NCBI RefSeq assembly: GCF_948329515.1
Contig: NZ_CAOJCN010000011.1
Span: 62,001 to 126,000 of the forward strand
Length of the DNA: 64,000 nt
Source of the DNA: Cohnella rhizoplanae
GTDB lineage: Bacteria > Bacillota > Bacilli > Paenibacillales > Paenibacillaceae
Reading direction: 5' to 3'
Positions 26,698 through 35,161 of this stretch are shown piece by piece. The notes under the pieces were generated by a model. The model worked only from the letters and a program-made list of their open reading frames with translations. It did not search any database and was not told the origin of the DNA. The stretch's first letter is position 1. Each line of letters opens with the position of its first letter. The translations under genes and the position numbers were made by a program.

Positions 26698-27543
26698 CTA
26701 CGCGTCCAGCAGCTTCCGCAGCTTCTCCTCGGTACGCGAGTCGGCGGCCGGCGCGTAGACGCTCAAGCGAAGATCGGCGCTGCCGTGCGCCTGGAGCGAG
26801 GTGAGGTGGAACAGCATCTTGCCCGCTTTGGCATGCCTGAATTCGAGGGCGACCTCGGGCGCGCTGCTGACGCGGCTGTCGTTCCAGAGGCGCTCGAAGT
26901 CGGGATGGGCGCCCTTCATTTCCGCCAGAAACGCCTCGTACCACTCGTCCTCCACGTACTGCCCGTAATACGCCCGGAAGATCGCGAGGAAGCCGCTGGC
27001 GAACGACTCCCAATTGACGGCGAGCCTGCGGAACTCCTTGCGCGTGAACACGAGCCGTATCATGTTGCGGTCCTCCGGCGCGATCCGGCCAAAATCCGCG
27101 AAGACGCGGGCGGCAGCCTCGTTCCAGCCCACGATCTGGCAGCGCCTGTCCGACACGATCGTCGGGCACTGGCGCAGCTCGTCCACGATCCGCGACAGCG
27201 AGGGCGTCATGACCGGCGCGGCTTCGCGGCAGTAATCGGCCGTGCCGGCCGAATTCCCGCTGCCTTCGGCCAGCGAGTAGAAGTACCTGCGCTCGTCGGC
27301 CGTCAGCCGCAGCGCCTCGGCTACGCACTCGAGCACGGCATGCGACGCCTGGATGTCGCGGCCCTGCTCCAGCCAGGTGTACCAAGTGCTGCTCACCCCC
27401 GCCAGCTGCGCCACCTCTTCCCGCCGCAGCCCCGGCGTCCGCCGCCTGCCGATCTCCGGCAGCCCGACTTCCCCCGGCGACAGCTTCGCCCGCTGCGCTT
27501 TCAGGAATACGGACAACGCCTGCAATCGCGTCTGCTTATTCAT
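26698..27543 (-). CDS. XRE-family regulator with MmyB-like ligand-binding domain
   Basis: 281 residues. N-terminal helix-turn-helix with RRRTPGLRREEVAQLAGVSSTWYTWLEQGRDIQAS (about 33-67), the typical start of MmyB-type regulators, followed by a PAS-like domain of about 170 residues (WNEAAARVFADF; NMIRLVFTRKEFR). Related actinobacterial and Bacillus proteins bind fatty-acid-like ligands and often control adjacent oxidoreductase genes (known). GGGAGG precedes ATG 27543. It is divergent from fabF across a 10-bp repeat array, so fabF is a possible target (inference). Confidence 0.88.
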   Translation of the reverse strand: MNKQTRLQALSVFLKAQRAKLSPGEVGLPEIGRRRTPGLRREEVAQLAGVSSTWYTWLEQGRDIQASHAVLECVAEALRLTADERRYFYSLAEGSGNSAGTADYCREAAPVMTPSLSRIVDELRQCPTIVSDRRCQIVGWNEAAARVFADFGRIAPEDRNMIRLVFTRKEFRRLAVNWESFASGFLAIFRAYYGQYVEDEWYEAFLAEMKGAHPDFERLWNDSRVSSAPEVALEFRHAKAGKMLFHLTSLQAHGSADLRLSVYAPAADSRTEEKLRKLLDA

Positions 27544-27610
27544 CCTGTTGTGTCCTCCCTGTCATTCTTTGTTCCAGCCTCGCCTACTTGCCTTAACCTT
27601 GCCTAACAGC

Positions 27611-27720
27611 CCCGTCCCAGCCGGCCTGAGCCCGTCTCAGCCTATCTCAGCCTATCTCAGCCTATCTCAGCCCGTCTCAGCCCGTCTCAGCCCGTCTCAG
27701 CCCGTCTCAGCCCGTCTCAG
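27611..27720. repeat. 10-bp simple tandem repeat (9 good plus 2 degenerate copies)
   Basis: The unit CCYRTCTCAG (CCCGTCTCAG or CCTATCTCAG) is repeated without gaps from 27631 to 27720, preceded by two degenerate units. It sits in the divergent gap between the MmyB-type regulator and fabF. The next 100 bp toward fabF are AT-rich and may hold the fabF promoter. Confidence 0.93.
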
Positions 27721-27837
27721 CCCCGCCAAGTCCTATTCTAGTGCTCTTTATACCAGTATAACCTATAACTTGTACTAGGATATCCATCTGTGGAATGATA
27801 GGTCTATCGCAACGCACACAGGATGGGGGAGATCGGC

Positions 27838-29082
27838 ATGGCAAGAGCGGTCATCACGGGAATGGGCGTCGTATCGCCGCTTGGCGCGGACGTGACTTCT
27901 TTTTGGAATGGGCTGGTCGAAGGGCGCTCGGGGGTCCGGGCGATCGAGCATATGGACGTATCCGGGCACAAGACGCGAATCGCGGGGCTCGTGCAGGACT
28001 TCGACGCGGAGACGATGTTCGGGCGCAAGGAGGCGAGGCGGATGGACCGCTTCACCCAATTCGCGATCGCGGCGGCGGATCAGGCCGTCAGCCAGGCTGG
28101 ATTGGACATGGAAAAGACGGACCGCGAGCGGGTTGCGGTATACGTAGGCTCGGGCACCGGCGGACTAAGAACGCTTAGCGACAACGAGACGCTGCTGCGC
28201 GAACGGGGACCCGACCGGGTCAGCCCGCTGCTCGTGCCGATGATGATCTCGAACATGGCGGCCGCGCAGATCAGCATCCGCTACGGCACGTACGGCCCGA
28301 CGATGTCGCCCGTGACCGCCTGCTCGATCGGCAACACGGCGATCGGCGAGGCGTTCCGGCTCATCCGCGACGGCGAGGCGGACGTCGTCATCGCGGGCGG
28401 CGCCGAAGCCGCCGTGACCGAGATCTCGATCGCGAGCTTCGCCAACGCGACTGCGCTGTCCCGCCGCAACGAGGCGCCGGCCCGCGCGAGCCGTCCGTTC
28501 GACGCGGACCGCGACGGGTTCGTGCTCGCCGAGGGCGCGGGCATCGTCGTGCTCGAGTCGCTCGAGCACGCCCTGGCGCGCGGCGCGCGGCCGCTGGCCG
28601 AGGTGATCGGCTACGGCGCGAGCTCGGACGCCTACCACCAGGTCGCCACCCACCCCGAGGGACGGGGGGCGATCCAGGCGATGCGCGCCGCGCTGCGCAG
28701 CGCCGGCATCGCGCCGGCGGACGTGGACGTCGTCAGCGCGCACGCCACGAGCACCGAGCTCGGAGACGCCACGGAGACGCTGGCGATCAAGCAAGTATTC
28801 GGCGATGGCGCCTCCCGGGTTCCGGTGACGGCCAACAAGTCGATGACCGGCCACATGCTGGGCGCCTCCGGGGGCGCGCAGGCGATCGCGCTCGTGCAGA
28901 CGCTGCGCGAGGGCATCATCCCGCCGACGATCAATCTCGAGCGGCAGGACCCCGCGTGCGATCTGGACTACGTGCCGAACGAGGCGCGCCGGGGCCAGGC
29001 GCTGCGGATCGGCCTGTCGAACTCCTTCGGCTTCGGCGGCCACAACGCGGTCATCGTGCTGCGCAAGTTCGAGGAAGCCTGA
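27838..29082 (+). CDS. fabF: 3-oxoacyl-ACP synthase II (FabF)
   Basis: 414 residues from ATG 27838, preferred over 27823 because GGGGGAG lies 6 bp before it and the length matches FabF (about 413). It elongates fatty acids by condensing acyl-ACP with malonyl-ACP. The catalytic triad is visible: Cys 162 in TACSIGNTAIG, His in SAHATSTELGD and His in NKSMTGHMLGASGG. It is cytosolic. It is not in a fab operon here; purT follows with its own promoter, so this may be a second FabF copy. Confidence 0.95.
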   Translation: MARAVITGMGVVSPLGADVTSFWNGLVEGRSGVRAIEHMDVSGHKTRIAGLVQDFDAETMFGRKEARRMDRFTQFAIAAADQAVSQAGLDMEKTDRERVAVYVGSGTGGLRTLSDNETLLRERGPDRVSPLLVPMMISNMAAAQISIRYGTYGPTMSPVTACSIGNTAIGEAFRLIRDGEADVVIAGGAEAAVTEISIASFANATALSRRNEAPARASRPFDADRDGFVLAEGAGIVVLESLEHALARGARPLAEVIGYGASSDAYHQVATHPEGRGAIQAMRAALRSAGIAPADVDVVSAHATSTELGDATETLAIKQVFGDGASRVPVTANKSMTGHMLGASGGAQAIALVQTLREGIIPPTINLERQDPACDLDYVPNEARRGQALRIGLSNSFGFGGHNAVIVLRKFEEA

Positions 29083-29109
29083 GACCTCCCGCAACCTGAC
29101 CCGCACGCG

Positions 29110-29138
29110 TTATCCTGCCTCCGGATTTGTTGTATAAT
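29110..29138 (+). promoter_or_regulatory. Putative SigA promoter of purT
   Basis: A perfect TATAAT at 29133-29138 with a weak -35 TTATCC at 29110-29115 (17-bp spacer). The ATG that begins at 29137 overlaps this -10, which argues against that upstream start for purT. Confidence 0.55.
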
Positions 29139-29166
29139 GGGCACATCTGAGGGTGCGAGGAGCTGG

Positions 29167-30336
29167 ATGAAGAACATGTTCCATACGAAAAAGCTGCTGA
29201 TGCTCGGTTCGGGCGAACTGGGCAAGGAGGTCATTTTGGAGGCGCAGCGCCTGGGCGTGGAGACCGTCGCCGTCGACCGGTACGAGGGCGCGCCCGCCAT
29301 GCACGTGGCCGACCGCAGCTATGTGATCGACATGCTGGACAGGCAGGCGCTCCGCGAGCTGATCCTGCGCGAGCGTCCCGACCTGATCGTGCCGGAGATC
29401 GAGGCGATCGCGACGGCGGAGCTCGTCAAGCTCGAGGAAGAAGGCTTCACGGTCATCCCGACCGCCCGCGCCGCGCAGCTGACGATGGACCGCGAGGGCA
29501 TCCGCCGCCTGGCCGCGGAGACGCTCGGCCTGCCGACGGCGCAGTACCGGTTTGCCGACACGTACGACGAGTTCGCCGAGGCCGCCCGGGCGATGGGCTT
29601 CCCCTGCGTCGTCAAGCCGCTCATGAGCTCCTCGGGCAAGGGCCAGAGCGTCTGCCGCTCGGAGGACGAGCTGTCGCAGAGCTGGCGGATCGCCATGGAG
29701 GGCGGTCGGGTTCAGCAGGGCCGGGTCATCGTCGAAGAATTCATCCGGTTCGAATCGGAGATCACGCTGCTGACCGTCCGGACCGCGCAGGGCACGCAGT
29801 TCTGCCCGCCGATCGGCCATATCCAGCAGAGCGGCGACTACATCGAGTCGTGGCAGCCGCACGAGATGACCGCCGCGCAGCTCGAGGAGTCGCGGCGCAT
29901 CGCGCTCGCAATCACGGATTCGCTCGGCGGCGTAGGACTGTTCGGCGTCGAGCTGTTCCTCGCCGAAGACAAGGTGTACTTCAGCGAAGTATCCCCGCGT
30001 CCTCACGATACGGGCCTCGTCACGCTGGTCAGCCAGAACCTGTCGGAGTTCGCGCTCCACGTGCGGGCCATCCTCGGCCTGCCGGTGCCGGAGATCAAGC
30101 TCGTGTCCCCGGGCGCGAGCCGTCCGCTCAAGGCGATCGAGGAATGGAACGACTACCGTCTCTCCGGCGCCGCCGAGGCGCTCGCGGTGCCGGATACGCA
30201 GCTGCGCGTCTTCGGCAAGCCGGTGACCAAGCCGGGACGGCGCATGGCCGTAGCGCTCGCCGCCGCGGACTCCGTGCTCGAAGCCCGGGCGCGCGCGGCC
30301 GAGGCGCTCGGCAAGCTCGGGCTGGAGCGGGAATAA
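29167..30336 (+). CDS. purT: Formate-dependent phosphoribosylglycinamide formyltransferase PurT
   Basis: 389 residues from ATG 29167 (GAGGAG upstream). It is an ATP-grasp enzyme that makes formyl-GAR from GAR, formate and ATP in purine synthesis, replacing folate-dependent PurN. Seen: N-terminal LMLGSGELGKEV nucleotide/GAR-binding loop, VVKPLMSSSGKGQS (P-loop-like ATP-grasp lysine region), GVELFLAEDKVYFSEVSPRPHDTG (metal-binding acids) and the C-terminal PGRRMAVAL. A strong terminator follows. It stands apart from any pur operon. Confidence 0.95.
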   Translation: MKNMFHTKKLLMLGSGELGKEVILEAQRLGVETVAVDRYEGAPAMHVADRSYVIDMLDRQALRELILRERPDLIVPEIEAIATAELVKLEEEGFTVIPTARAAQLTMDREGIRRLAAETLGLPTAQYRFADTYDEFAEAARAMGFPCVVKPLMSSSGKGQSVCRSEDELSQSWRIAMEGGRVQQGRVIVEEFIRFESEITLLTVRTAQGTQFCPPIGHIQQSGDYIESWQPHEMTAAQLEESRRIALAITDSLGGVGLFGVELFLAEDKVYFSEVSPRPHDTGLVTLVSQNLSEFALHVRAILGLPVPEIKLVSPGASRPLKAIEEWNDYRLSGAAEALAVPDTQLRVFGKPVTKPGRRMAVALAAADSVLEARARAAEALGKLGLERE

Positions 30337-30357
30337 CGCGAGCCGGCCGAAAAGTGG

Positions 30358-30404
30358 ATAAGCCCTTGCATGCCTCTTCACGACGGCAGCAAGGGCTTAT
30401 TTTC
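30358..30404 (+). terminator. Bidirectional Rho-independent terminator (purT / gerB-like)
   Basis: ATAAGCCCTTGC (30358-30369) pairs with GCAAGGGCTTAT (30389-30400) and is followed by TTTT; the A-rich start allows it to serve the minus-strand ger operon too. Confidence 0.85.
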
Positions 30405-30434
30405 CGTCCCGCGGCATCAGGCGCCCGACCGATT

Positions 30435-31520
30435 TCATACGCCCTTCATGCGCCTGATCTTCGCGACTGTCCAATAAATGGCGGGCGTGAGGAAGACGAA
30501 CCAGGTGAAGATCTGGAACGACGGCAGCATCACGAGTTCGAGGAACTCGGTCGGAAAACGGCTGATCTGGTAAGCGCAGGCAAAGACCACCGCCGCGACG
30601 GCGAATGTCAACGGCCTATGCGTACGCATGCCGGTAAGGCGCATAACGATCCGGCTAGCTACGAACAGCAGGACGGCCGTCTTAATGAGCAGCGTCGCGG
30701 ACCAGATCCCGACCAGGAACGGATCGAGATTCTCCAACACCTCGCCAAAGGAGATGAAGCGGACGGCCTGGAGCAGCGGGTAGTACATATTTCCGGCGAG
30801 CTTCGGTCCGAATAACAGCAGGCTGGCCAGCCAATAGGCGATCAAGACGGCGACGACGAGCGCTTGCACGGATGCCATCTTGCGCATGGGCTTGGGCTCT
30901 GATTCAAAAAAGGGCGCGAGCAAAAAAAATATAGACATATCGTTCAGCCAGCCGGCTGTAAAAAACGAAGACATGGCCAGCTTGGATGCCGACCAGTGGG
31001 TGAAGAGCGCGATCGTCATGCCGTAATCCATCTTGCTGAGCAGCACGTACAGCACGGGCAGGAGTGTGCCGAACACGGACAGGAAAAAGCCGTCGCTGAG
31101 CAGCGCGATCGAACGGATGCCGGAGCGGGCGGCCAACCCCGCGCACAATAGGAAGCACCCCAGGATGACCGGCGTGGGGGTTCCCTCCAGATAGACCGAG
31201 ATGAACAGTTCGGCATACGTGCTGGCGCACATCGTAGCGATCTGCAGGCAATACACCAGCATGAACGCCGTAAAAGCATAGTGAGGCCACCGCCCCACGA
31301 TGCCCGCGCCGTATTCGGCCCACTCGCGGCCCTTGAAGGCATAGGCCACGCGGACGGAGAAGTAGGCGACGCCCAGACTGAGGAGGCCGCCGCAGGGAAG
31401 GGCAAGCCAACCTAAGTATCCCCCCTGCGCGTACAGCGGGCTGAGCAGGAATACGAGCGGCGCCGCGATCAGCTGCAGTGCGAACATCCGCCGCAGGTGA
31501 GCGAATTTAAGAGGTTTCAT
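30435..31520 (-). CDS. Spore germinant receptor subunit B (GerB family permease)
   Basis: 361 residues with about ten membrane helices, APC-superfamily fold. The family stretches are QLIAAPLVFLLSPLYAQGG near the N-terminus and ATMCASTYAELFISVYLEGTPTPVI. GerB subunits sit in the spore inner membrane and form part of the germinant-binding site with GerA and GerC (known). It is the last gene of the gerA-gerC-D-gerB operon. The germinant cannot be predicted. Gene ends 35 bp from the bidirectional terminator. Confidence 0.9.
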   Translation of the reverse strand: MKPLKFAHLRRMFALQLIAAPLVFLLSPLYAQGGYLGWLALPCGGLLSLGVAYFSVRVAYAFKGREWAEYGAGIVGRWPHYAFTAFMLVYCLQIATMCASTYAELFISVYLEGTPTPVILGCFLLCAGLAARSGIRSIALLSDGFFLSVFGTLLPVLYVLLSKMDYGMTIALFTHWSASKLAMSSFFTAGWLNDMSIFFLLAPFFESEPKPMRKMASVQALVVAVLIAYWLASLLLFGPKLAGNMYYPLLQAVRFISFGEVLENLDPFLVGIWSATLLIKTAVLLFVASRIVMRLTGMRTHRPLTFAVAAVVFACAYQISRFPTEFLELVMLPSFQIFTWFVFLTPAIYWTVAKIRRMKGV

Positions 31521-31563
31521 CGTTCTTATTCTCCTTGCCTAGACCGGAGGGCGCGGCATCTGC

Positions 31564-31779
31564 TCAGCTTGACCGGAAGAGCGGGTGGGTCCAGCCCAGC
31601 AAGCCGCGTATGATCAAGACCGGCAGCGGAAGCCACTCCCCGAAGGCCGCGATCCCCACATATCCGATGCACAGCAGCCATACCGTAAGCGCCATGTAGC
31701 GGGTGCGTTTGTTGCCTTGGCGGAGTCTGTACAGTTCGATGGCCGCGACGCCGGCCATGATCAGCCACGCGGTCTTCAC
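31564..31779 (-). CDS. Small two-helix protein, D-type subunit of the germinant receptor
   Basis: 71 residues from GTG 31779, which overlaps the stop of the gerC-like gene (GTGA). Two hydrophobic segments (about 3-15 and 29-60) flank a basic loop (RLRQGNKRTR), ending in EWLPLPVLIIRGLLGW. Size, topology, the LPLP element and location inside a ger operon match the small D proteins known to modulate Bacillus germinant receptors. The order gerA-gerC-D-gerB suggests co-translation with gerC. Confidence 0.75.
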   Translation of the reverse strand: MKTAWLIMAGVAAIELYRLRQGNKRTRYMALTVWLLCIGYVGIAAFGEWLPLPVLIIRGLLGWTHPLFRSS

Positions 31780-32966
31780 GGCGCCCCCGCCTCCTGAATC
31801 GACCACATCGGTTTGTGTTCCGCGTCCATATGGGTCACGCGAACGTTGGCTTGCACCTTGAAGCGGACCTCATCGCCGTATGCTTGCGGCCATTTATCCT
31901 TCATGCGCGCCCACTGGCGGGGATACCTCCATTCCAGCTGCCGGCCGAGCGCCAGAATATCCGCTCCGATCGACTGGGATTTATCCAGCGCGCTCTTCAG
32001 GTCGGAGACGATTGAAGCGTTCATTTCGCGTTCCAGCTTATGCAGTTCGGCGGACCTGGAGATGTCCTCGTCGCTCATCGCGTATTCCAGCGTGGCTTCG
32101 GCGCGGAGCTGCACCCGGCATACGATGTCGCCGTGGGATAAGATGCTGGGCGATATCTTTGCCTTGAGGTGATTTAACCTGAAATGAAACTTCCCGGTTT
32201 CGGACAGCAAGTCGTACATCGGTTCATTGATTCGGCCTTTCGTCCAACCGACCACCTTGCTTTCTCGCATTTCAAGCCGGCCCTTCATGCGCATGTCCTG
32301 AATCATGGCTCCGCCCGAAATGCCGACCCAGTTGCTTTCCTTGCCTTTTTCGCTGACAAGCGGCTTTTTGCCGGTTCGGAGCACCGGAACGGCGATGCCG
32401 ACACCGGCAGCGCTGACCACCGCGAGGTCTTTGACCGTGACCGGCGGGATGAACCTGCGGTTGCCGAATTTGCGCAGCACCTCGGAGGGGCTCCTCTCGT
32501 ACACAGGCGTCAGTTCCATGATCTTCCTAGCCTGCCCTTCGGACACGAAGAAATACGTCCGCAGCGGAAAGGACGGGTTCCGCGAGATCCATTCCAGCAC
32601 CTCCTGCAAGCCGTTTTGGCTCGCATATTCCTCGCTTACGATGACGGCGCGGATCTGTCCCCAGGTGAGCTTGCGCGTCAGGTCCTTCTGGATTTCCGCC
32701 AGCGCTTCCGGGATCGTGGCAGCGGATTGGGTATCCGAGGTGAAGGCCTGGCCCTCGTTGCCTGACGAGTCCGTACCGCCGCCTGTTGATATAAGCCGGT
32801 TGGGCAGCGGCGAGCCGATCGTCAGCGTGACCTCGCCCGGGCGTTCGCCCACATCCACGTATGCGCTCGTGATGAAGCTGCGGTCGTTCAGTTCGAGCTT
32901 GGACCAGCAGCCCGAGACTGGAAGCGCTAGCAGCGCGGCCGCCGTCCACCCGAAGACTCTATTCAT
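31776..32966 (-). CDS. Spore germinant receptor lipoprotein subunit C (Ger(x)C family)
   Basis: 396 residues from ATG 32966, which overlaps the gerA-like stop (ATGAATAG); an in-frame ATG at 32999 has no ribosome site and would lengthen the signal peptide. Lipobox PVSGCWSKLELNDR gives a lipidated Cys about 20, followed by the very typical ELNDRSFITSAYVD start of Ger(x)C domains. GerC is anchored on the outer face of the spore inner membrane. It is coupled to the gerA-like gene upstream and the D gene downstream. Confidence 0.92.
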   Translation of the reverse strand: MNRVFGWTAAALLALPVSGCWSKLELNDRSFITSAYVDVGERPGEVTLTIGSPLPNRLISTGGGTDSSGNEGQAFTSDTQSAATIPEALAEIQKDLTRKLTWGQIRAVIVSEEYASQNGLQEVLEWISRNPSFPLRTYFFVSEGQARKIMELTPVYERSPSEVLRKFGNRRFIPPVTVKDLAVVSAAGVGIAVPVLRTGKKPLVSEKGKESNWVGISGGAMIQDMRMKGRLEMRESKVVGWTKGRINEPMYDLLSETGKFHFRLNHLKAKISPSILSHGDIVCRVQLRAEATLEYAMSDEDISRSAELHKLEREMNASIVSDLKSALDKSQSIGADILALGRQLEWRYPRQWARMKDKWPQAYGDEVRFKVQANVRVTHMDAEHKPMWSIQEAGAP

Positions 32967-34524
32967 GGCCGCTGGGCAGCCTTTCCGCGGCTTCTTCATC
33001 TCGATAAGCTTCGGGACGCGGCTTCATGCGCGACCAGTTGATCCGTATGAACGTGTCCTTCCAATCCCGCAGAGACAAAGGCGCGACCGGGTGCATGTAC
33101 GGCACGCCGAACGAAGACAGCGATACCAGATGCCAGAAGAGAATGAACAATCCGGTCACGAGCCCGGCCATGCCGAGCAGGCCGCCCAGGATGAGCAGCG
33201 GGAACCGGAGCAGCCGAAACGCCAGCCCGAGCTCGAAGTGCGGAATGACGAAGGATGCGATGCCCGTGACGGACACGACGATGACGGTCGGCGCCGATAC
33301 GATCCCGGCCTCTACGGTAGCCTGTCCGATGACGATCGCCCCGATGATCGACACGGTCTGGCCCAGCGGCCGCGGGATGCGGATGCCGGCTTCCCGCAGT
33401 CCCTCGAAGATCAGTTCCATGATCAGAACCTCCGCCAGAGCGGGGAAAGGGATATTCTCCCGGGCGGCAGTGATGGTCTGCAGCAGGTTGGCGGGGACGA
33501 TCTCCGGATGGAACGTCGTGACTGCCACGTACACCGAGGGCACGAGGAAGGACATGACGACGAAGAACAGCCGGATCCAGCGAATCCATGTCGACGCTAG
33601 ATAGTTCTGATAATAGTCTTCCGCCGACTGCATGAGCGAGAAAAAGGTGACGGGTACGATCAGCGTCTGCGGCGTGCCGTCGACCATGAGTCCGATCCTT
33701 CCTTCCATCAGCGAGGAGACGAGCGTATCGGGGCGCTCCGAATACTGAATCCTCGGGAAAGGCGTGATGGGCGGACCCTGGATCCGCTCCGCGATATAAC
33801 TGGCCCCGAGCACGCTGCTGGGGTCTATGGCGGCTAGCTTTTGTTTCATTTCCCGCAGCACGTCCGCATTGCAGAGTCCTTCGATATAAATCAAGTAGGT
33901 ATCGGTCTTGGTGAACCGCCCGAACGTTTGCTTCTCCACCTTGAAGTCCGGATGCTTGAGCTTATGGCGGACGAGCGAGAGGTTGGTCTTGATATTTTCT
34001 ACAAACGCTTCCTGCGGACCGACGATGACCGTCTCGTGCTGCGATTCAACGACGGCGCGGGAGCTATACTTGGTGATGGGAAACAAGCAGATGCCTTGGC
34101 GGCCGCCGTCGATGAGCAGCGCGGCTTGTCCTTCCAATATGGCGCTCACGGCCTGGTCCGCGTCCCGGCATCGCGACGCCTGCACGGAGACCAGGCCGCC
34201 TTGCAGCAAGCCGTCGAGCAGCTCGCGCGGATCTGCGGCGCCTGCCTGGTCTTGAAGCGGCCGGATCAGATGCTCGAGCAGCGTCTTCTCGTCCACGATC
34301 GTCTGGAAGTAGACGAGCGTGCACGCGACTCCGCCCGCCAAGATCGGCTGGCATACGAGGTCCTCCGCGTGCTTGAACGCTTGACGGATACTGGCGAGCG
34401 CGTCCGACGGAGCGGCGGCTAGGTCGCGCGGCGCGGCCGGTCCGCCGAAGCCGCGGGACGACGGTCGCGAAGGGCGCCCGGATGCCGCGCGCAGAATCCA
34501 GGCGCGGATGAGCCTTTTGAGCAT
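32959..34524 (-). CDS. Spore germinant receptor subunit A (GerA family)
   Basis: 521 residues from ATG 34524 (GGGAGG upstream). A long soluble N-terminal region (about 1-280) is followed by five membrane helices. Family marks include YIEGLCNADVLREMKQKL, IQYSERPDTLVSSLMEGRIGLMVDGTP, EDYYQNYLASTWIRWIR and PFPALAEVLIMELIFEGLREAGIRIP. Known role: with GerB and GerC it forms the nutrient-gated complex that triggers release of ions from dormant spores. First gene of the operon, with a SigG-like promoter about 40 bp upstream. Confidence 0.95.
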   Translation of the reverse strand: MLKRLIRAWILRAASGRPSRPSSRGFGGPAAPRDLAAAPSDALASIRQAFKHAEDLVCQPILAGGVACTLVYFQTIVDEKTLLEHLIRPLQDQAGAADPRELLDGLLQGGLVSVQASRCRDADQAVSAILEGQAALLIDGGRQGICLFPITKYSSRAVVESQHETVIVGPQEAFVENIKTNLSLVRHKLKHPDFKVEKQTFGRFTKTDTYLIYIEGLCNADVLREMKQKLAAIDPSSVLGASYIAERIQGPPITPFPRIQYSERPDTLVSSLMEGRIGLMVDGTPQTLIVPVTFFSLMQSAEDYYQNYLASTWIRWIRLFFVVMSFLVPSVYVAVTTFHPEIVPANLLQTITAARENIPFPALAEVLIMELIFEGLREAGIRIPRPLGQTVSIIGAIVIGQATVEAGIVSAPTVIVVSVTGIASFVIPHFELGLAFRLLRFPLLILGGLLGMAGLVTGLFILFWHLVSLSSFGVPYMHPVAPLSLRDWKDTFIRINWSRMKPRPEAYRDEEAAERLPSGHE

Positions 34525-34560
34525 GGCGCGGCCGCCTCCCTTGGTCCGAATCGTTGTCAA

Positions 34561-34590
34561 TAGTATGCAACAAAGCCAATCTCCGCATCC
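34561..34590 (-). promoter_or_regulatory. Putative SigG (forespore) promoter of the ger operon
   Basis: On the minus strand CATACTA (34567-34561) matches the SigG/SigF -10, with GGATG (34590-34586) as a -35 match at 18-bp spacing. Expression in the forespore is what is expected for a germinant receptor operon. Confidence 0.6.
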
Positions 34591-34608
34591 GTCCGGGGTT
34601 TTTCAGAA

Positions 34609-34624
34609 TTTGTTCAGTAACAAA
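34609..34624. promoter_or_regulatory. Inverted repeat in the ger / hxlR divergent region
   Basis: TTTGTT-CAGT-AACAAA is perfect and is followed by TATAAA and a direct repeat of GAATATGCGAA (34639-34660). It is a candidate operator for the HxlR regulator on its own gene, and it also lies upstream of the SigG-like promoter on the other strand. Confidence 0.4.
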
Positions 34625-34690
34625 TGATATAAAAAGAATATGCGAAAGAATATGCGAATCGTCGAGCACCGAAATAAGGAGGCACCCCCT

Positions 34691-35035
34691 ATGCTGCAAA
34701 CGATCAAATTCGAAGCGAACGATACGGCAAGCAACCCCGTCGGAACGGCGATGAGCGTCATCGGAGGCAAGTGGAAAGGCGTCATTCTCTATCAACTGAT
34801 CAAGCAGGAGGCGCGCTTCAACCAACTGCGCCGCATGATCCCCGGGATCACCCAGCGGATGCTGGTGCTGCAGCTCCGCGATCTCGAGCGCGAAGGCCTC
34901 GTGCAGCGCGTCGTCTATCAGGAGACCCCGCCGAAGATCGGTTACCGTCTCACCGAGTACGGCCGCACGCTGGAGCCGGTCATCCTGATGCTCAAGGAAT
35001 GGGGCGAAGGCCACCAGTCCGCTCCATTGAACTGA
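34691..35035 (+). CDS. HxlR-family transcriptional regulator
   Basis: 114 residues from ATG 34691 (AAGGAGG at 34677-34683); the open frame extends to 34640 without a ribosome site. Winged-helix HxlR domain: VIGGKWKGVILYQLIKQEARFNQLRRMIPGITQRMLVLQLRDLEREGLVQRVVYQETPPKIGYRLTEYG. No cysteine is present, so it is not a thiol-redox sensor of the YodB/CatR type. Target unknown; it has its own terminator, and the divergent neighbour is the ger operon. Confidence 0.92.
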   Translation: MLQTIKFEANDTASNPVGTAMSVIGGKWKGVILYQLIKQEARFNQLRRMIPGITQRMLVLQLRDLEREGLVQRVVYQETPPKIGYRLTEYGRTLEPVILMLKEWGEGHQSAPLN

Positions 35036-35049
35036 TTCGGTCGCGAACC

Positions 35050-35090
35050 GAGAACCGAGCCTCAGCGGCTGCGGTTCTCTTTTTGTTTTT
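35050..35090 (+). terminator. Rho-independent terminator after hxlR
   Basis: GAGAACCG (35050-35057) pairs with CGGTTCTC (35072-35079), with an inner AGCC/GGCT pairing, followed by TTTTTGTTTTT. Confidence 0.88.
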
Positions 35091-35161
35091 AGAGGAATTA
35101 TGCGCGATTTTGTCGAAAGGATGGTATACCAAGCGCCTGCGGGCAAAGGAGGCGCAAAAGC

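Noticed and set aside
26302..27606. 434-residue frame starting in the family C array and running antisense to the XRE regulator
   Set aside because: The repeated peptide is a by-product of a 51-bp unit (17 codons), and the remainder mirrors the regulator gene.
29137..29166. Upstream ATG at 29137 as the purT start
   Set aside because: It overlaps a TATAAT promoter element and adds residues not expected for PurT.
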